From assembly GCA_902631295.1 (NCBI GenBank), contig CACOXV010000019.1:1-35911 (forward strand): a stretch of 35,911 bases of DNA. Reading direction: 5' to 3'. The position numbers and the translations under genes are program-made. The stretch's first letter is position 1. Every line of letters starts with the position of its first letter. This document shows, one piece after another, positions 8,079 to 15,946 of the stretch. Below the pieces are notes generated by a model. It saw nothing but the letters and a program-made list of their open reading frames with translations, was not told the DNA's origin and did no database searches. Source of the DNA: Paracoccaceae bacterium (lineage in GTDB: Bacteria > Pseudomonadota > Alphaproteobacteria > Rhodobacterales > Rhodobacteraceae).

Positions 8079-9638
8079 ATGAGTTCCATTCAATCTAGAC
8101 GAAAAAGGGCCGGGGGACGAGCTGGCAATGCTGGTAGACGTGGCAGCTCATCTATTCTTCAGATGCCATGGGAGCTCACCGCAAATATAGATAAGCCTAC
8201 TGAACCTTTGAGCGAGGAGGGTGTGAACGCTATCCATCTTGGTGCAATGGAAATCTTGGAAGATATTGGGCTAGAAATTCTTAACCTTGAAGCTAGAAAC
8301 ATCCTATCAAAAGCTGGCTGTATTATTGTTGGTGAAAATGTTAAATTTGATCGTGAGTTTATTATGGAGATGATAAATAAAGCGCCTTCTCAATTTGATA
8401 TTATACCAAGAAACCCAAAGAAAAAAATTACTGTGGGTGGAAAAAAAATATTGTTTGGAAATGTTTCTTCACCACCAAGCTACTGGGATACAAAAATATG
8501 TCGAAAAGTGCCAGGTACGAGAGAGACTTGCAAAAATTTACTAAAGCTTAGCCAATATTTTAATTGTATTCACTTTGTTGGAGGATATCCAGTAGAGCCG
8601 GTCGATCTGCATCCGAGCACGCGTCATCTTGATGTGCTTTATGACAAACTTACTGTTACCGACAAAGTCGCACACGCCTATAGTTTAGGAAAAGAGCGGG
8701 TTGCCGATGTTATTGAAATGGTTCGTATTGCTGGTGGTTGGACGGAAGAAGAGTTCGATAGTGGTCCAAAAATGTATACAAATATTAATTCGACTTCTCC
8801 TTTAAAGCACGATCAGCCGATGCTTGATGGATGGATGAGATTAGCTAGACGAAATCAAGGTTTGATAGTTACGCCATTTACGCTTGCCGGTGCTATGGCT
8901 CCAGTAACTATGGCGGGCGCAGTGGCACAGTCAATAGCTGAGGGTTTAAGTGCAATAGCGCTTGCGCAGTATATCAAGCCAGGCGTTGGATGTGCTATCG
9001 GCACATTCACTTCAAATGTTGATATGAAATCTGGAGCTCCTGCATTTGGGACACCCGAGTATATCCGCGCAACCCAGATGACGGGTCAACTAGCTCGTCA
9101 CTATGGCCTTCCATTAAGGTCATCGGGAGCATGCGCCGCAAACGTTCCTGATGGACAATCAATTTGGGAGACGTCAAATAGCCTATGGGCAGCCGTACAA
9201 TCAGGATCAAATATCATTTATCATGCTGCCGGGTGGTTAGAGGGAGGCCTTATCGCTAGTCCAGAAAAATTTATAATGGACTGTGAGATTATACAGCAGA
9301 TTCAACGGTACATGGATCCAGAAATACACTCCACAAATCCTGACAGCATAGCGATATCGGCAATTAAAGAAGTTGGTAGTACTGGACATTTTTTTGGTGT
9401 TGAACATACACAAAGTCGTTATGAAAATGCTTTTTATCAACCGTTTTTATCCGATTGGAAAAACTATGAGGCATGGGAGGCAGCTGGTGCAGTGTGGACG
9501 CCTCAACGTGCTTACAAAATATATGAACAAATTCTTCATGAGTTTTCAGAACCATCGATAGACCAAGGAATTGATGAAGAATTAAAGGACTTCGTGGCTC
9601 GACGAAAAACTGAGGGTGGTGCACCAACCGATTACTGA
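8079..9638 (+). CDS. MttB-family (COG5598) methyltransferase, non-pyrrolysine type
   Basis: A 519-residue member of the trimethylamine methyltransferase (MttB) family. The first 30 residues are basic and Gly/Ser-rich (QSRRKRAGGRAGNAGRRG), followed by the TIM-barrel family core, for example HLGAMEILEDIGLEI near 52-66 and GAMAPVTMAGAVAQ near 270. The frame is open throughout with no internal TAG, so it lacks the pyrrolysine of archaeal MttB. Non-pyrrolysine homologues such as MtgB are known to demethylate glycine betaine, passing the methyl group to a corrinoid protein. No corrinoid protein or methylcobamide:folate methyltransferase gene is in the window. Sarcosine oxidase, the end of the betaine route, lies about 6 kb downstream. 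Quaternary-amine demethylation is an inference; the family is secure. Confidence 0.85.
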   Translation: MSSIQSRRKRAGGRAGNAGRRGSSSILQMPWELTANIDKPTEPLSEEGVNAIHLGAMEILEDIGLEILNLEARNILSKAGCIIVGENVKFDREFIMEMINKAPSQFDIIPRNPKKKITVGGKKILFGNVSSPPSYWDTKICRKVPGTRETCKNLLKLSQYFNCIHFVGGYPVEPVDLHPSTRHLDVLYDKLTVTDKVAHAYSLGKERVADVIEMVRIAGGWTEEEFDSGPKMYTNINSTSPLKHDQPMLDGWMRLARRNQGLIVTPFTLAGAMAPVTMAGAVAQSIAEGLSAIALAQYIKPGVGCAIGTFTSNVDMKSGAPAFGTPEYIRATQMTGQLARHYGLPLRSSGACAANVPDGQSIWETSNSLWAAVQSGSNIIYHAAGWLEGGLIASPEKFIMDCEIIQQIQRYMDPEIHSTNPDSIAISAIKEVGSTGHFFGVEHTQSRYENAFYQPFLSDWKNYEAWEAAGAVWTPQRAYKIYEQILHEFSEPSIDQGIDEELKDFVARRKTEGGAPTDY

Positions 9639-9717
9639 TGTTTGTTCGTATTTTTTGAATTTTAGAATTCTTTTTCTGGTGTTTAAGCTAGAAACTGTCT
9701 AGTTAGCTCCCAATATA

Positions 9718-10413
9718 ATGAAAATGGACCTCAGAATTATGGGAAGAGAAGTAAAAATAGCTCCGTCTATACTTGCAGCGGACTTCGCAAATTTTGGAAA
9801 GGAAATTCGGGCAGTTGAGGCTCAGGGTGCTGATTGGATCCATGTTGACGTAATGGATGGACATTTTGTCCCGAATTTAACATTTGGACCGGCTTTGTGC
9901 AAAGCAATCCGTCCGTATATAAAATCCGTGATGGACGTACATCTCATGATTAGTCCGGTTGAGCATTATATTGAAGAATATGCGGAAGCAGGAGCGGATA
10001 TAATTACTGCTCATTATGAGGCTACAGACCATCCGCACCGTACAATGCAAGCTATTCGTGCTTCTGGTTGTAAAGCTGGTATTGCATTAAATCCCGCCAC
10101 TCCTGCAGAAAGTGTGGAATATTTGCTGGATTCTATTGATCTGATTTGCGTCATGACAGTAAATCCAGGGTTTGGTGGTCAAAGTTTTATTAGCTCTCAA
10201 CTAGAAAAAATTGAAAAATTAAAATCAATGATCGGTTCGCGGCAAATTTTCTTGGAAATTGATGGTGGTATCGACAGTAAAACTGCACCCTTGGTTGTAG
10301 CTCAAGGAGCAAATGTTTTAGTTGCGGGATCAGCGGTATTTAAAGGTGGTTCGAGTGATAACCCATCTGTCTATGGGGAAAATATATCAGCAATTCGGAA
10401 TGCGTTTGAATAA
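9718..10413 (+). CDS. rpe: Ribulose-phosphate 3-epimerase
   Basis: A TIM-barrel enzyme interconverting ribulose-5-phosphate and xylulose-5-phosphate in the pentose phosphate pathway. [32 protein letters not shown] with metal-binding His and Asp, [12 protein letters not shown] and EIDGGID are the family signatures. Length up to 231 residues is normal. The start is unclear: ATG 9718, 9724 and 9739 are in frame and none has a good Shine-Dalgarno; [11 protein letters not shown] (9739) is closest to usual N-termini. It follows the methyltransferase gene after about 80 bp and is convergent with tRNA-Glu and recJ. Confidence 0.95.
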   Translation: MKMDLRIMGREVKIAPSILAADFANFGKEIRAVEAQGADWIHVDVMDGHFVPNLTFGPALCKAIRPYIKSVMDVHLMISPVEHYIEEYAEAGADIITAHYEATDHPHRTMQAIRASGCKAGIALNPATPAESVEYLLDSIDLICVMTVNPGFGGQSFISSQLEKIEKLKSMIGSRQIFLEIDGGIDSKTAPLVVAQGANVLVAGSAVFKGGSSDNPSVYGENISAIRNAFE

Positions 10414-10474
10414 TGATGCCGTTTGCGGAATATAATATATAAAATATTTAAGAAACAAACAGTGTCTTTTTTAA

Positions 10475-10549
10475 TGGCAGCCCGTACGAGAATCGAACTC
10501 GTCTTTCCAGGTTGAAAACCTGGCGTCCTAACCGATAGACGAACGGGCC
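10475..10549 (-). tRNA. tRNA-Glu (anticodon TTC)
   Basis: The minus strand from 10549 to 10475 folds as a cloverleaf: acceptor GGCCCGT pairs with ACGGGCT, D-arm region TCTATCGGTTAGGAC, anticodon stem CCAGG/CCTGG around loop TTTTCAA with anticodon TTC, and T-arm GACGAGTTCGATTCTCGT. The discriminator base G is followed by an encoded CCA (10477-10475). The total is 75 nt including CCA. The gene lies between the convergent rpe and recJ genes, on recJ's strand and downstream of it. Confidence 0.95.
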
Positions 10550-10568
10550 GCTCTGCCTGTGTTTGCCG

Positions 10569-10597
10569 TTATTATGTAAACCCTTAAGGCTGTGCAA
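10569..10597 (-). promoter_or_regulatory. Probable promoter of tRNA-Glu
   Basis: On the minus strand a -35-like TTGCAC (10597-10592) and a -10-like TAATAA (10574-10569) are 17 bases apart, placing transcription start some 12 bases before the tRNA. CATAAT with a 15-base spacer is an overlapping alternative. The location, just upstream of the tRNA and after the recJ stop, supports independent transcription. Confidence 0.5.
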
Positions 10598-10645
10598 GTA
10601 GAAAAATGCATCAAAATATATTTTTTTGAATTTTTACTATTATAT

Positions 10646-12397
10646 CTAAAACTCTTCTGGCCAGGCTGCATCCTCTAAGATTAATTGAGGAGATTTTTTA
10701 CCTTGCCAATAATTAATATCTAATTTCCCAACTAAATGTACTTTTTTACCATCGTGTTCAGATAATTCTTGCCCTAAATTTCCCTCAAAAGCTCTAAAAC
10801 AGATAGCGTCCATTGATTTGCCATTATCATCTGAAAACCGAACTTTTAAGTGGTTATCACCAACCCTCTTTGTATAACTCAAACTTACATCACAAAATGC
10901 AAACCTTGGTTCTCGAATTGCTGAACCGAATGGACCACAATTTTCTAATTCCTTAATGAGATCAATCTTTGCTGCCTGGATAAAAAGAATTCCATCTACC
11001 AAAAGTTCCTGAGTTTTTGCGTTCACAATTTTAGCTTTTTCCGCCAATTCACATAATCGATCCATCGCTGGCTTTAGTTGGTCCATTGTAAGGCTTAAGC
11101 CTGCCGCCATTTTGTGCCCACCACCCTTTTGTATAAGACCCTCTCGCTGTAGCCGCTGGATTGCATGCCCTAAATCGTAACCATCTACGGATCGACCCGA
11201 CCCTTTACCATCTATTCCATCAAAACCAATGACAATTGACGGCTTATTAAATTTATCTTTGAGCCTAGATGCGACGATTCCAACTACTCCTGGATGCCAC
11301 CCCTCTGATGCTGCCCAAATAATTGAATTTTCGGACTGGTTTTTATCTATTTGAGCAAGTGCTTGTTCTCTTGCTATATTTTCTATCTCCCTTCGCTGTC
11401 TATTCAATTCTTCTATTTGCTCACACAAATCGTTCGCCTCTGAAGTTGAAATTGAACAGAGGAGCCTCAAGGCTAGATCGGCAGGGCCTATTCGACCTGG
11501 TGCATTTAATTTTGGACCCAGGATATATCCTAAATGATATGAAGTAGGACTCGAGTTTATACCAGATTTATCAATCAGGAACTTTAAACCTAATCTCTTT
11601 CTATTGGATAAAATTTTTAAACCCTGACGAACAAAAGCCCGGTTCACGCCAGTTAAAGGGGCGACATCTGCTACAGTTCCAAGAGCAACTAAATCTAAGT
11701 AGTCCATTAGATTGGGTGATGTTGTATTACTATCCTTAAGTTGACGACCGCATTCAACCAAAGTTAAGAATACCACGCCGGCAGCACATAAATATGATAA
11801 AATACCAGTCTCAATTTGCCTGTTAGGATTAACTATAGAGTGACATTTGGGATCTTCCTCAGATCCCAAATGATGATCTAAAATGATCACGTCACAATCC
11901 TCGCGGACTATTTCCAGTGCCTCATGACCCAGTGTTCCACAATCAACACAAATAATAAGCTCATTATTCGAAGAAAGTCTGGTCATAGCCGTTTTGTTTG
12001 GGCCATATCCCTCCCTGATCCGATCTGGCACATAAATACTTGGTTCTATGTTAAAAAATCGAAACCAAGATACGAGCATTGCTCCAGAAGTCGCACCATC
12101 AACATCATAATCTGCGTAAATGACAATCCTTTCCTTACGGTTTGTGGCAGCTATCATTCTCTGAGCAGCCTTAGAAACATCTAGTAACTCCCTAGGATCT
12201 GGTAATAAGTTTCTAAGGAGTGGGTTCAAATATGCTTCTACCTCTTCGGGAGGGACTGAAAGCCTTCCTAAAACACTGGCTACTGGAGGTTTTTGTCCAG
12301 TAATTTGTGATATAGCTTCCGCTCGCCGGTGCTGGTCATCACTAAGCCCAATCCATCTTCTACCCGTAATAGATTTTTGAACACCTAAAACTGCCAT
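10646..12397 (-). CDS. recJ: Single-stranded-DNA-specific exonuclease RecJ
   Basis: A 583-residue 5'-3' single-strand exonuclease of the DHH phosphoesterase superfamily, used in recombination and mismatch repair. Visible in order: YADYDVDGATSGAM (metal-binding aspartates near 95-97), the CVDCGT segment, DHHLG (the DHH motif proper), and the DHHA1 glycine-rich motif QKGGGHKMAAG, followed by an OB-like C-terminal region. The length is typical. It starts 10 bp after the glpX stop, so it is the last protein gene of a hom-glpX-recJ operon, an arrangement I associate with Rhodobacterales. No clear intrinsic terminator follows it. Confidence 0.95.
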   Translation of the reverse strand: MAVLGVQKSITGRRWIGLSDDQHRRAEAISQITGQKPPVASVLGRLSVPPEEVEAYLNPLLRNLLPDPRELLDVSKAAQRMIAATNRKERIVIYADYDVDGATSGAMLVSWFRFFNIEPSIYVPDRIREGYGPNKTAMTRLSSNNELIICVDCGTLGHEALEIVREDCDVIILDHHLGSEEDPKCHSIVNPNRQIETGILSYLCAAGVVFLTLVECGRQLKDSNTTSPNLMDYLDLVALGTVADVAPLTGVNRAFVRQGLKILSNRKRLGLKFLIDKSGINSSPTSYHLGYILGPKLNAPGRIGPADLALRLLCSISTSEANDLCEQIEELNRQRREIENIAREQALAQIDKNQSENSIIWAASEGWHPGVVGIVASRLKDKFNKPSIVIGFDGIDGKGSGRSVDGYDLGHAIQRLQREGLIQKGGGHKMAAGLSLTMDQLKPAMDRLCELAEKAKIVNAKTQELLVDGILFIQAAKIDLIKELENCGPFGSAIREPRFAFCDVSLSYTKRVGDNHLKVRFSDDNGKSMDAICFRAFEGNLGQELSEHDGKKVHLVGKLDINYWQGKKSPQLILEDAAWPEEF

Positions 12398-12407
12398 AAA
12401 GAAAACA

Positions 12408-13376
12408 TTATTTCTTCGGGACGCGATAGATCATGCGCCGCACTGAGCCGGTTTTTGATCGCATCAAAATTGTCTCGGCAGTAATATGAGTTATTTCGCG
12501 TTTTATACCTTCCAAGAGTGAGCCACTAGTAACCCCTGTCGCAGCGAAAATGACATCCTGTGTAACCATATCATCTCTGGAATAGATTCGAGATAAGTCA
12601 CTTATTCCAGCTTTTTCTGCACGAAGCTTTTCATCATCATTTCGAAATATTAATCTGCCGTGGATTTGCCCACCCATACATTTAAGTGCGGCAGCGGCAA
12701 GAACACCTTCGGGGGCCCCGCCAATTCCCATATACATATCGATACCCGTAATTTCAGATTCGGCACAGTGCATAACTCCAGCTACGTCACCATCTGAAAT
12801 TAAGCGAATTGCTGCCCCAGTAGACCTCACTTGCTCTATCATATCCTGATGTCTTGGACGTTCTAAAATACACACTGTGATATCGTTCGGGTCACAATTT
12901 TTTGCCTCAGCCAATATCTCAACCCTTTCAAAAGGCGACATATCAAGAGACAGTAGATTAGGTGAAAATCCGGGGCCAACTGCCAGCTTTTCCATGTAAA
13001 CATCTGGCGCGTGTAGCATAGATCCCTTTGGCCCCAGAGCAATAACTGTTAATGCATTTGGCATATCCTTAGCAGTCAGTGTTGTTCCTTCTAGTGGGTC
13101 TAACGCGATGTCTACACCAGGCCCATTCCCAGTTCCAACTTTTTCTCCAATGTAAAGCATTGGCGCTTCGTCACGTTCACCTTCGCCGATTACAACAGTT
13201 CCTGCTATATCCAGTAAATTTAATTGTTCTCTCATTGCATTTACGGCAGCCTCGTCTGCTGCTTTTTCGTTACCTCGTCCAATCAGTGATACTGATGCTA
13301 TAGCTGCGGCTTCCGAAACTCTTGCCAATCCAAGTGAAAGCATACGGTCATTAAATTCAATCTTTGGGTTAGTCAT
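12408..13376 (-). CDS. glpX: Fructose-1,6-bisphosphatase class II
   Basis: A 322-residue class II (GlpX-type) fructose-1,6-bisphosphatase, the dephosphorylation step of gluconeogenesis. The class motifs are visible: GEGERDEAPMLYIGEKVG with metal-binding acids, DIALDPLEGTTLTAKDMPNA, and IGGAPEGVLAAAALKCMGGQ. There is no class I FBPase signature. It lies 17 bp after hom and 10 bp before recJ, so the three are almost certainly one transcript. No strong Shine-Dalgarno is seen, which fits translational coupling with hom. No other Calvin-cycle genes are nearby, so a gluconeogenic role is the simplest reading. Confidence 0.95.
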   Translation of the reverse strand: MTNPKIEFNDRMLSLGLARVSEAAAIASVSLIGRGNEKAADEAAVNAMREQLNLLDIAGTVVIGEGERDEAPMLYIGEKVGTGNGPGVDIALDPLEGTTLTAKDMPNALTVIALGPKGSMLHAPDVYMEKLAVGPGFSPNLLSLDMSPFERVEILAEAKNCDPNDITVCILERPRHQDMIEQVRSTGAAIRLISDGDVAGVMHCAESEITGIDMYMGIGGAPEGVLAAAALKCMGGQIHGRLIFRNDDEKLRAEKAGISDLSRIYSRDDMVTQDVIFAATGVTSGSLLEGIKREITHITAETILMRSKTGSVRRMIYRVPKK

Positions 13377-13393
13377 GGCAAAGCTTTCTTGCT

Positions 13394-14680
13394 CTAAAGT
13401 GGTTCGATGCGTAAAGCGACAGGTTTATCATGTACTACACCAGTTTTAGGAACATTGGCTAAAGCCTTCTCAATAGACTGTGGGTCAGTAGTGTGTGTAA
13501 CAATAAGAACTGGTGCATTTTCATCAGCATGGGCGTACTGGCGCATCCGGTCGATTGATATCCCAAAGTCACCCAGTAATGATGCCACTTTTGCCAAAGC
13601 ACCAGGCTTATCTGACAGAGATAAGCGTAAATAGTATGGTGCTCTTGTATTTGACTTCACAGATTGGACAGTTCTGAGTGTATTTGCCTGTTGTCCAAAA
13701 GTTGGTATTCGTACCCCTCGAGCAATGTCTATAACATCTGCCATCACAGCGCTAGCTGTAGGACCTTCGCCGGCTCCAGGTCCGCTCAGGATGATCTGTC
13801 CCACATGGTCTCCTTCGAGCATGACCATATTTGTACCTCCCTCTAACTGGCCAAGTGGTGAAGCCGCTGGAACTAAGCACGGCGACATGCGCTGCTCAAG
13901 ACCGTCTCCGTTGAGTTGCGCAACACCAAGTAATTTTATTCGAAATCCCATATCTGCTGCATGATTTATATCGTCGATTGAGATCTGACCAATACCCTCT
14001 AATTGTACCGCCTCAAAATTTACCTTTGTCCCGAAACCAATTGAAGCTAGCAAAGCAAGTTTATGGCCGGCGTCAATTCCGCCAACGTCAAGATTGGGAT
14101 CAGCTTCTAAATATCCTAAGGCTTCAGCTTCTTTAAATATTTCATCATAACTTAATCCAGATGACTGCATCCTTGTAAGAATATAATTGCATGTTCCATT
14201 CATTACACCAACTACACGCGCTAGGCTATTGCCCGCGAGCCCTTCAGTTAATGCTTTTATCACCGGAATGCCCCCAGCCACTGCTGCTTCGAAACGAAGC
14301 AATTTATTTTTATCTTCAGTTTTTTCAGCCAGTTGTTGTCCGTGATGTGCTAATAATGCTTTATTGGCTGTTACTATGTGTTTTTCATTATCAATAGCCG
14401 CAAAAATGGAATTTTTTGCCGCGCCAACATGACCCCCGATTAGTTCCACGAAGATATCAATATCTTTTCGATTAGCTAGAGTAACAGGATCACTCTCCCA
14501 ATCGTACATACTCAAATCTATCCCACGATCTTTATTTTTTGATTTTGCGGAAACTGCAACGATTTCGATATTTCTGCCTGCTCGGGCCTGCAGAGTTTCT
14601 GCTTTCTGCTGGATTATCTTTACAACACCAATGCCCACTGTTCCCAATCCGGCAATACCAAGTTTTATCGGATTAGTCAT
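13394..14680 (-). CDS. hom: Homoserine dehydrogenase with C-terminal ACT domain
   Basis: A 428-residue enzyme reducing aspartate semialdehyde to homoserine, the branch point to threonine and methionine. The N-terminal Rossmann motif GIAGLGTVGIGVV is followed by the catalytic-domain hallmarks VGVMNGTCNYILTRM and EADPNLDVGGIDAGHKLALLASIGFG. The last 80 residues (YYLRLSLSDKPGALAKVASLLGDFGISI) are an ACT domain, usually the site of threonine feedback inhibition. ATG 14680 has AAGGA seven bases upstream. It is the first gene of hom-glpX-recJ. Its leader contains a terminator-like hairpin (separate entry) about 46 bases before the start, suggesting control by transcription attenuation. Confidence 0.95.
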   Translation of the reverse strand: MTNPIKLGIAGLGTVGIGVVKIIQQKAETLQARAGRNIEIVAVSAKSKNKDRGIDLSMYDWESDPVTLANRKDIDIFVELIGGHVGAAKNSIFAAIDNEKHIVTANKALLAHHGQQLAEKTEDKNKLLRFEAAVAGGIPVIKALTEGLAGNSLARVVGVMNGTCNYILTRMQSSGLSYDEIFKEAEALGYLEADPNLDVGGIDAGHKLALLASIGFGTKVNFEAVQLEGIGQISIDDINHAADMGFRIKLLGVAQLNGDGLEQRMSPCLVPAASPLGQLEGGTNMVMLEGDHVGQIILSGPGAGEGPTASAVMADVIDIARGVRIPTFGQQANTLRTVQSVKSNTRAPYYLRLSLSDKPGALAKVASLLGDFGISIDRMRQYAHADENAPVLIVTHTTDPQSIEKALANVPKTGVVHDKPVALRIEPL

Positions 14681-14725
14681 GATGTGTTCCTTTTGTGAGT
14701 TGTACGTTACAAATGCGATTTAACC

Positions 14726-14771
14726 AAAAAGCCGGTATTAAGCAACAGCACACCCATACTTAATAAGCTTT
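14726..14771 (-). terminator. hom: Terminator-like hairpin in the hom leader (candidate attenuator)
   Basis: On the minus strand, AAAGC and TATTAAG pair with CTTAATA and GCTTT (7-bp inner and 5-bp outer stems, a small internal loop of 1 against 3 bases, a 16-base apical loop), directly followed by more T (GCTTTTTGG). This looks like an intrinsic terminator. The only gene it can lie in front of is hom, because the gene beyond it is divergent. A termination signal in a 5' leader suggests attenuation. An 18-codon reading frame (ATG at 14794, MTKISDVLKLIKYGCAVA) ends inside the 3' stem arm, but it has no Shine-Dalgarno and no run of Thr, Ile or Met codons. Confidence 0.5.
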
Positions 14772-14922
14772 AGGACGTCAGATATTTTGGTCATGAAAAT
14801 TAGAAAAAAATTAAATTAATATTTAAACTTTAAAAGTAGTTTTAGGTTTTAAATCTATTTTCTGTCGCTTTTAGAAAAGCCCAAAAATATACCTAGGACA
14901 TATTAGAGGTATGGAGAAAAAA

Positions 14923-15870
14923 ATGAAAATTGGTTTTATCGGACTAGGTAATGTCGGCAGTAAGCTGTCAGGGAGCTTACTGAGGAACGGTTTTGATGTA
15001 TCCGTGTATGATTTAAGCAGGCAATTAATGGTAGACTTTGCAAAAAAAGGAGCAAAGATTGGGGAAAATCCGGAACACTTGATGAATGTTTGTGATACTA
15101 TAATAACGTGTTTACCGAGTCCGCCCGCTTCCAACATGGTCATGCAGAAAATGCTTCCATTTGTAAAAGAAGGAAAAACTTGGTTGGAAATGTCCACGAC
15201 AGACGGTGCTGAAGTCAAGCGTTTGGGGACGGAGGTCATAAGTCGCGGTGGGAAAGCCGTTGATTGTCCAGTATCTGGTGGTTGTCACCGGGCAGATACT
15301 GGAAATATAAGCATATTCGCTGGCTGTGACAGAGGCACGTTTGAAATTATCCTACCTTTGTTAACCACTATGGGTCGTAGGGTTCTTCACACAGGAGAGC
15401 TGGGTAGTGCGAGTGTGCTAAAGGTTATTACTAATTTTCTAGCTACAGCAAATTTGGTTTCTTGTGCGGAGGCCCTCACGGTAGCAAAAGCGGCAGGTTT
15501 GGAATTGGGAAATGCTTATGAGGCAATTAGAATTTCATCTGGTAATTCTTTTGTTCATGAAACGGAGAGCCAAGTTATATTAAATGGAAGTCGTGATATC
15601 TCATTTACAATGGATCTCGTAGCCAAAGATATTGGATTATTTCAAGCGGTTGCAGATAGAGAAAATGTGCCACTTGATTTAAGCCCCTTGTTAATTGAAA
15701 TCTTTCAAGATGGAATAAATAAATTTGGCCCGAGAGAGCTTTCGCCCAATATCATAAAAAGACTAGAAGAGGTAACAGGTCTGAGCATCACTGCCCCAGG
15801 GTTTCCTGCAGAAATGGTCGACTACGAACCGGAAGAGCCAGGTTATGAAGTGCAGGTCAATAAATTTTAG
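14923..15870 (+). CDS. Beta-hydroxyacid dehydrogenase (3-hydroxyisobutyrate dehydrogenase family)
   Basis: A 315-residue NAD(P)-dependent oxidoreductase. It opens with the dinucleotide-binding MKIGFIGLGNVGSKLSGSLL; next come the substrate-binding DCPVSGGCHRADTGNISIFAGC (about 117-138) and the lysine of SASVLKVITNFLATANLV, the catalytic lysine of the family (as in MmsB and GarR). A C-terminal tail of about 20 residues (VDYEPEEPGYEVQVNKF) looks added. ATG 14923 is preferred because GGAG lies six bases before it; ATG 14911 has poor spacing. It is followed after 76 bp by sarcosine oxidase on the same strand and may be in that transcript. The substrate could be tartronate semialdehyde, 3-hydroxyisobutyrate or another small hydroxyacid. 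Confidence 0.85.
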   Translation: MKIGFIGLGNVGSKLSGSLLRNGFDVSVYDLSRQLMVDFAKKGAKIGENPEHLMNVCDTIITCLPSPPASNMVMQKMLPFVKEGKTWLEMSTTDGAEVKRLGTEVISRGGKAVDCPVSGGCHRADTGNISIFAGCDRGTFEIILPLLTTMGRRVLHTGELGSASVLKVITNFLATANLVSCAEALTVAKAAGLELGNAYEAIRISSGNSFVHETESQVILNGSRDISFTMDLVAKDIGLFQAVADRENVPLDLSPLLIEIFQDGINKFGPRELSPNIIKRLEEVTGLSITAPGFPAEMVDYEPEEPGYEVQVNKF

Positions 15871-15946
15871 GCAAATTAAAAGTAAATGTATTGTATCAAA
15901 GAGTCGTAACAGGTAAATTTTATAGCCTGACAACATGGAGGATCGA

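Noticed and set aside
8079-9638. Pyrrolysine (TAG) codon in the MttB homologue
   Set aside because: The reading frame is open from start to stop with no in-frame TAG, and it ends in TGA.
9639-9717. Terminator between the MttB-family gene and rpe
   Set aside because: GAATTTT/AGAATTC-like words are present but form no stem of useful length followed by T.
13079-13964. Several opposite-strand ORFs of 60-90 codons over glpX and hom
   Set aside because: They match no family, have no ribosome sites and mirror the codon pattern of the real genes on the other strand.
14738-14794. A regulatory leader peptide for hom (MTKISDVLKLIKYGCAVA)
   Set aside because: There is no Shine-Dalgarno before its ATG and no run of Thr, Ile or Met codons. 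I keep the hairpin as a feature but not the peptide as a gene.
14681-14910. SAM or other known riboswitch before hom
   Set aside because: I could not match the core of any SAM riboswitch class by eye; only the terminator-like hairpin is evident.
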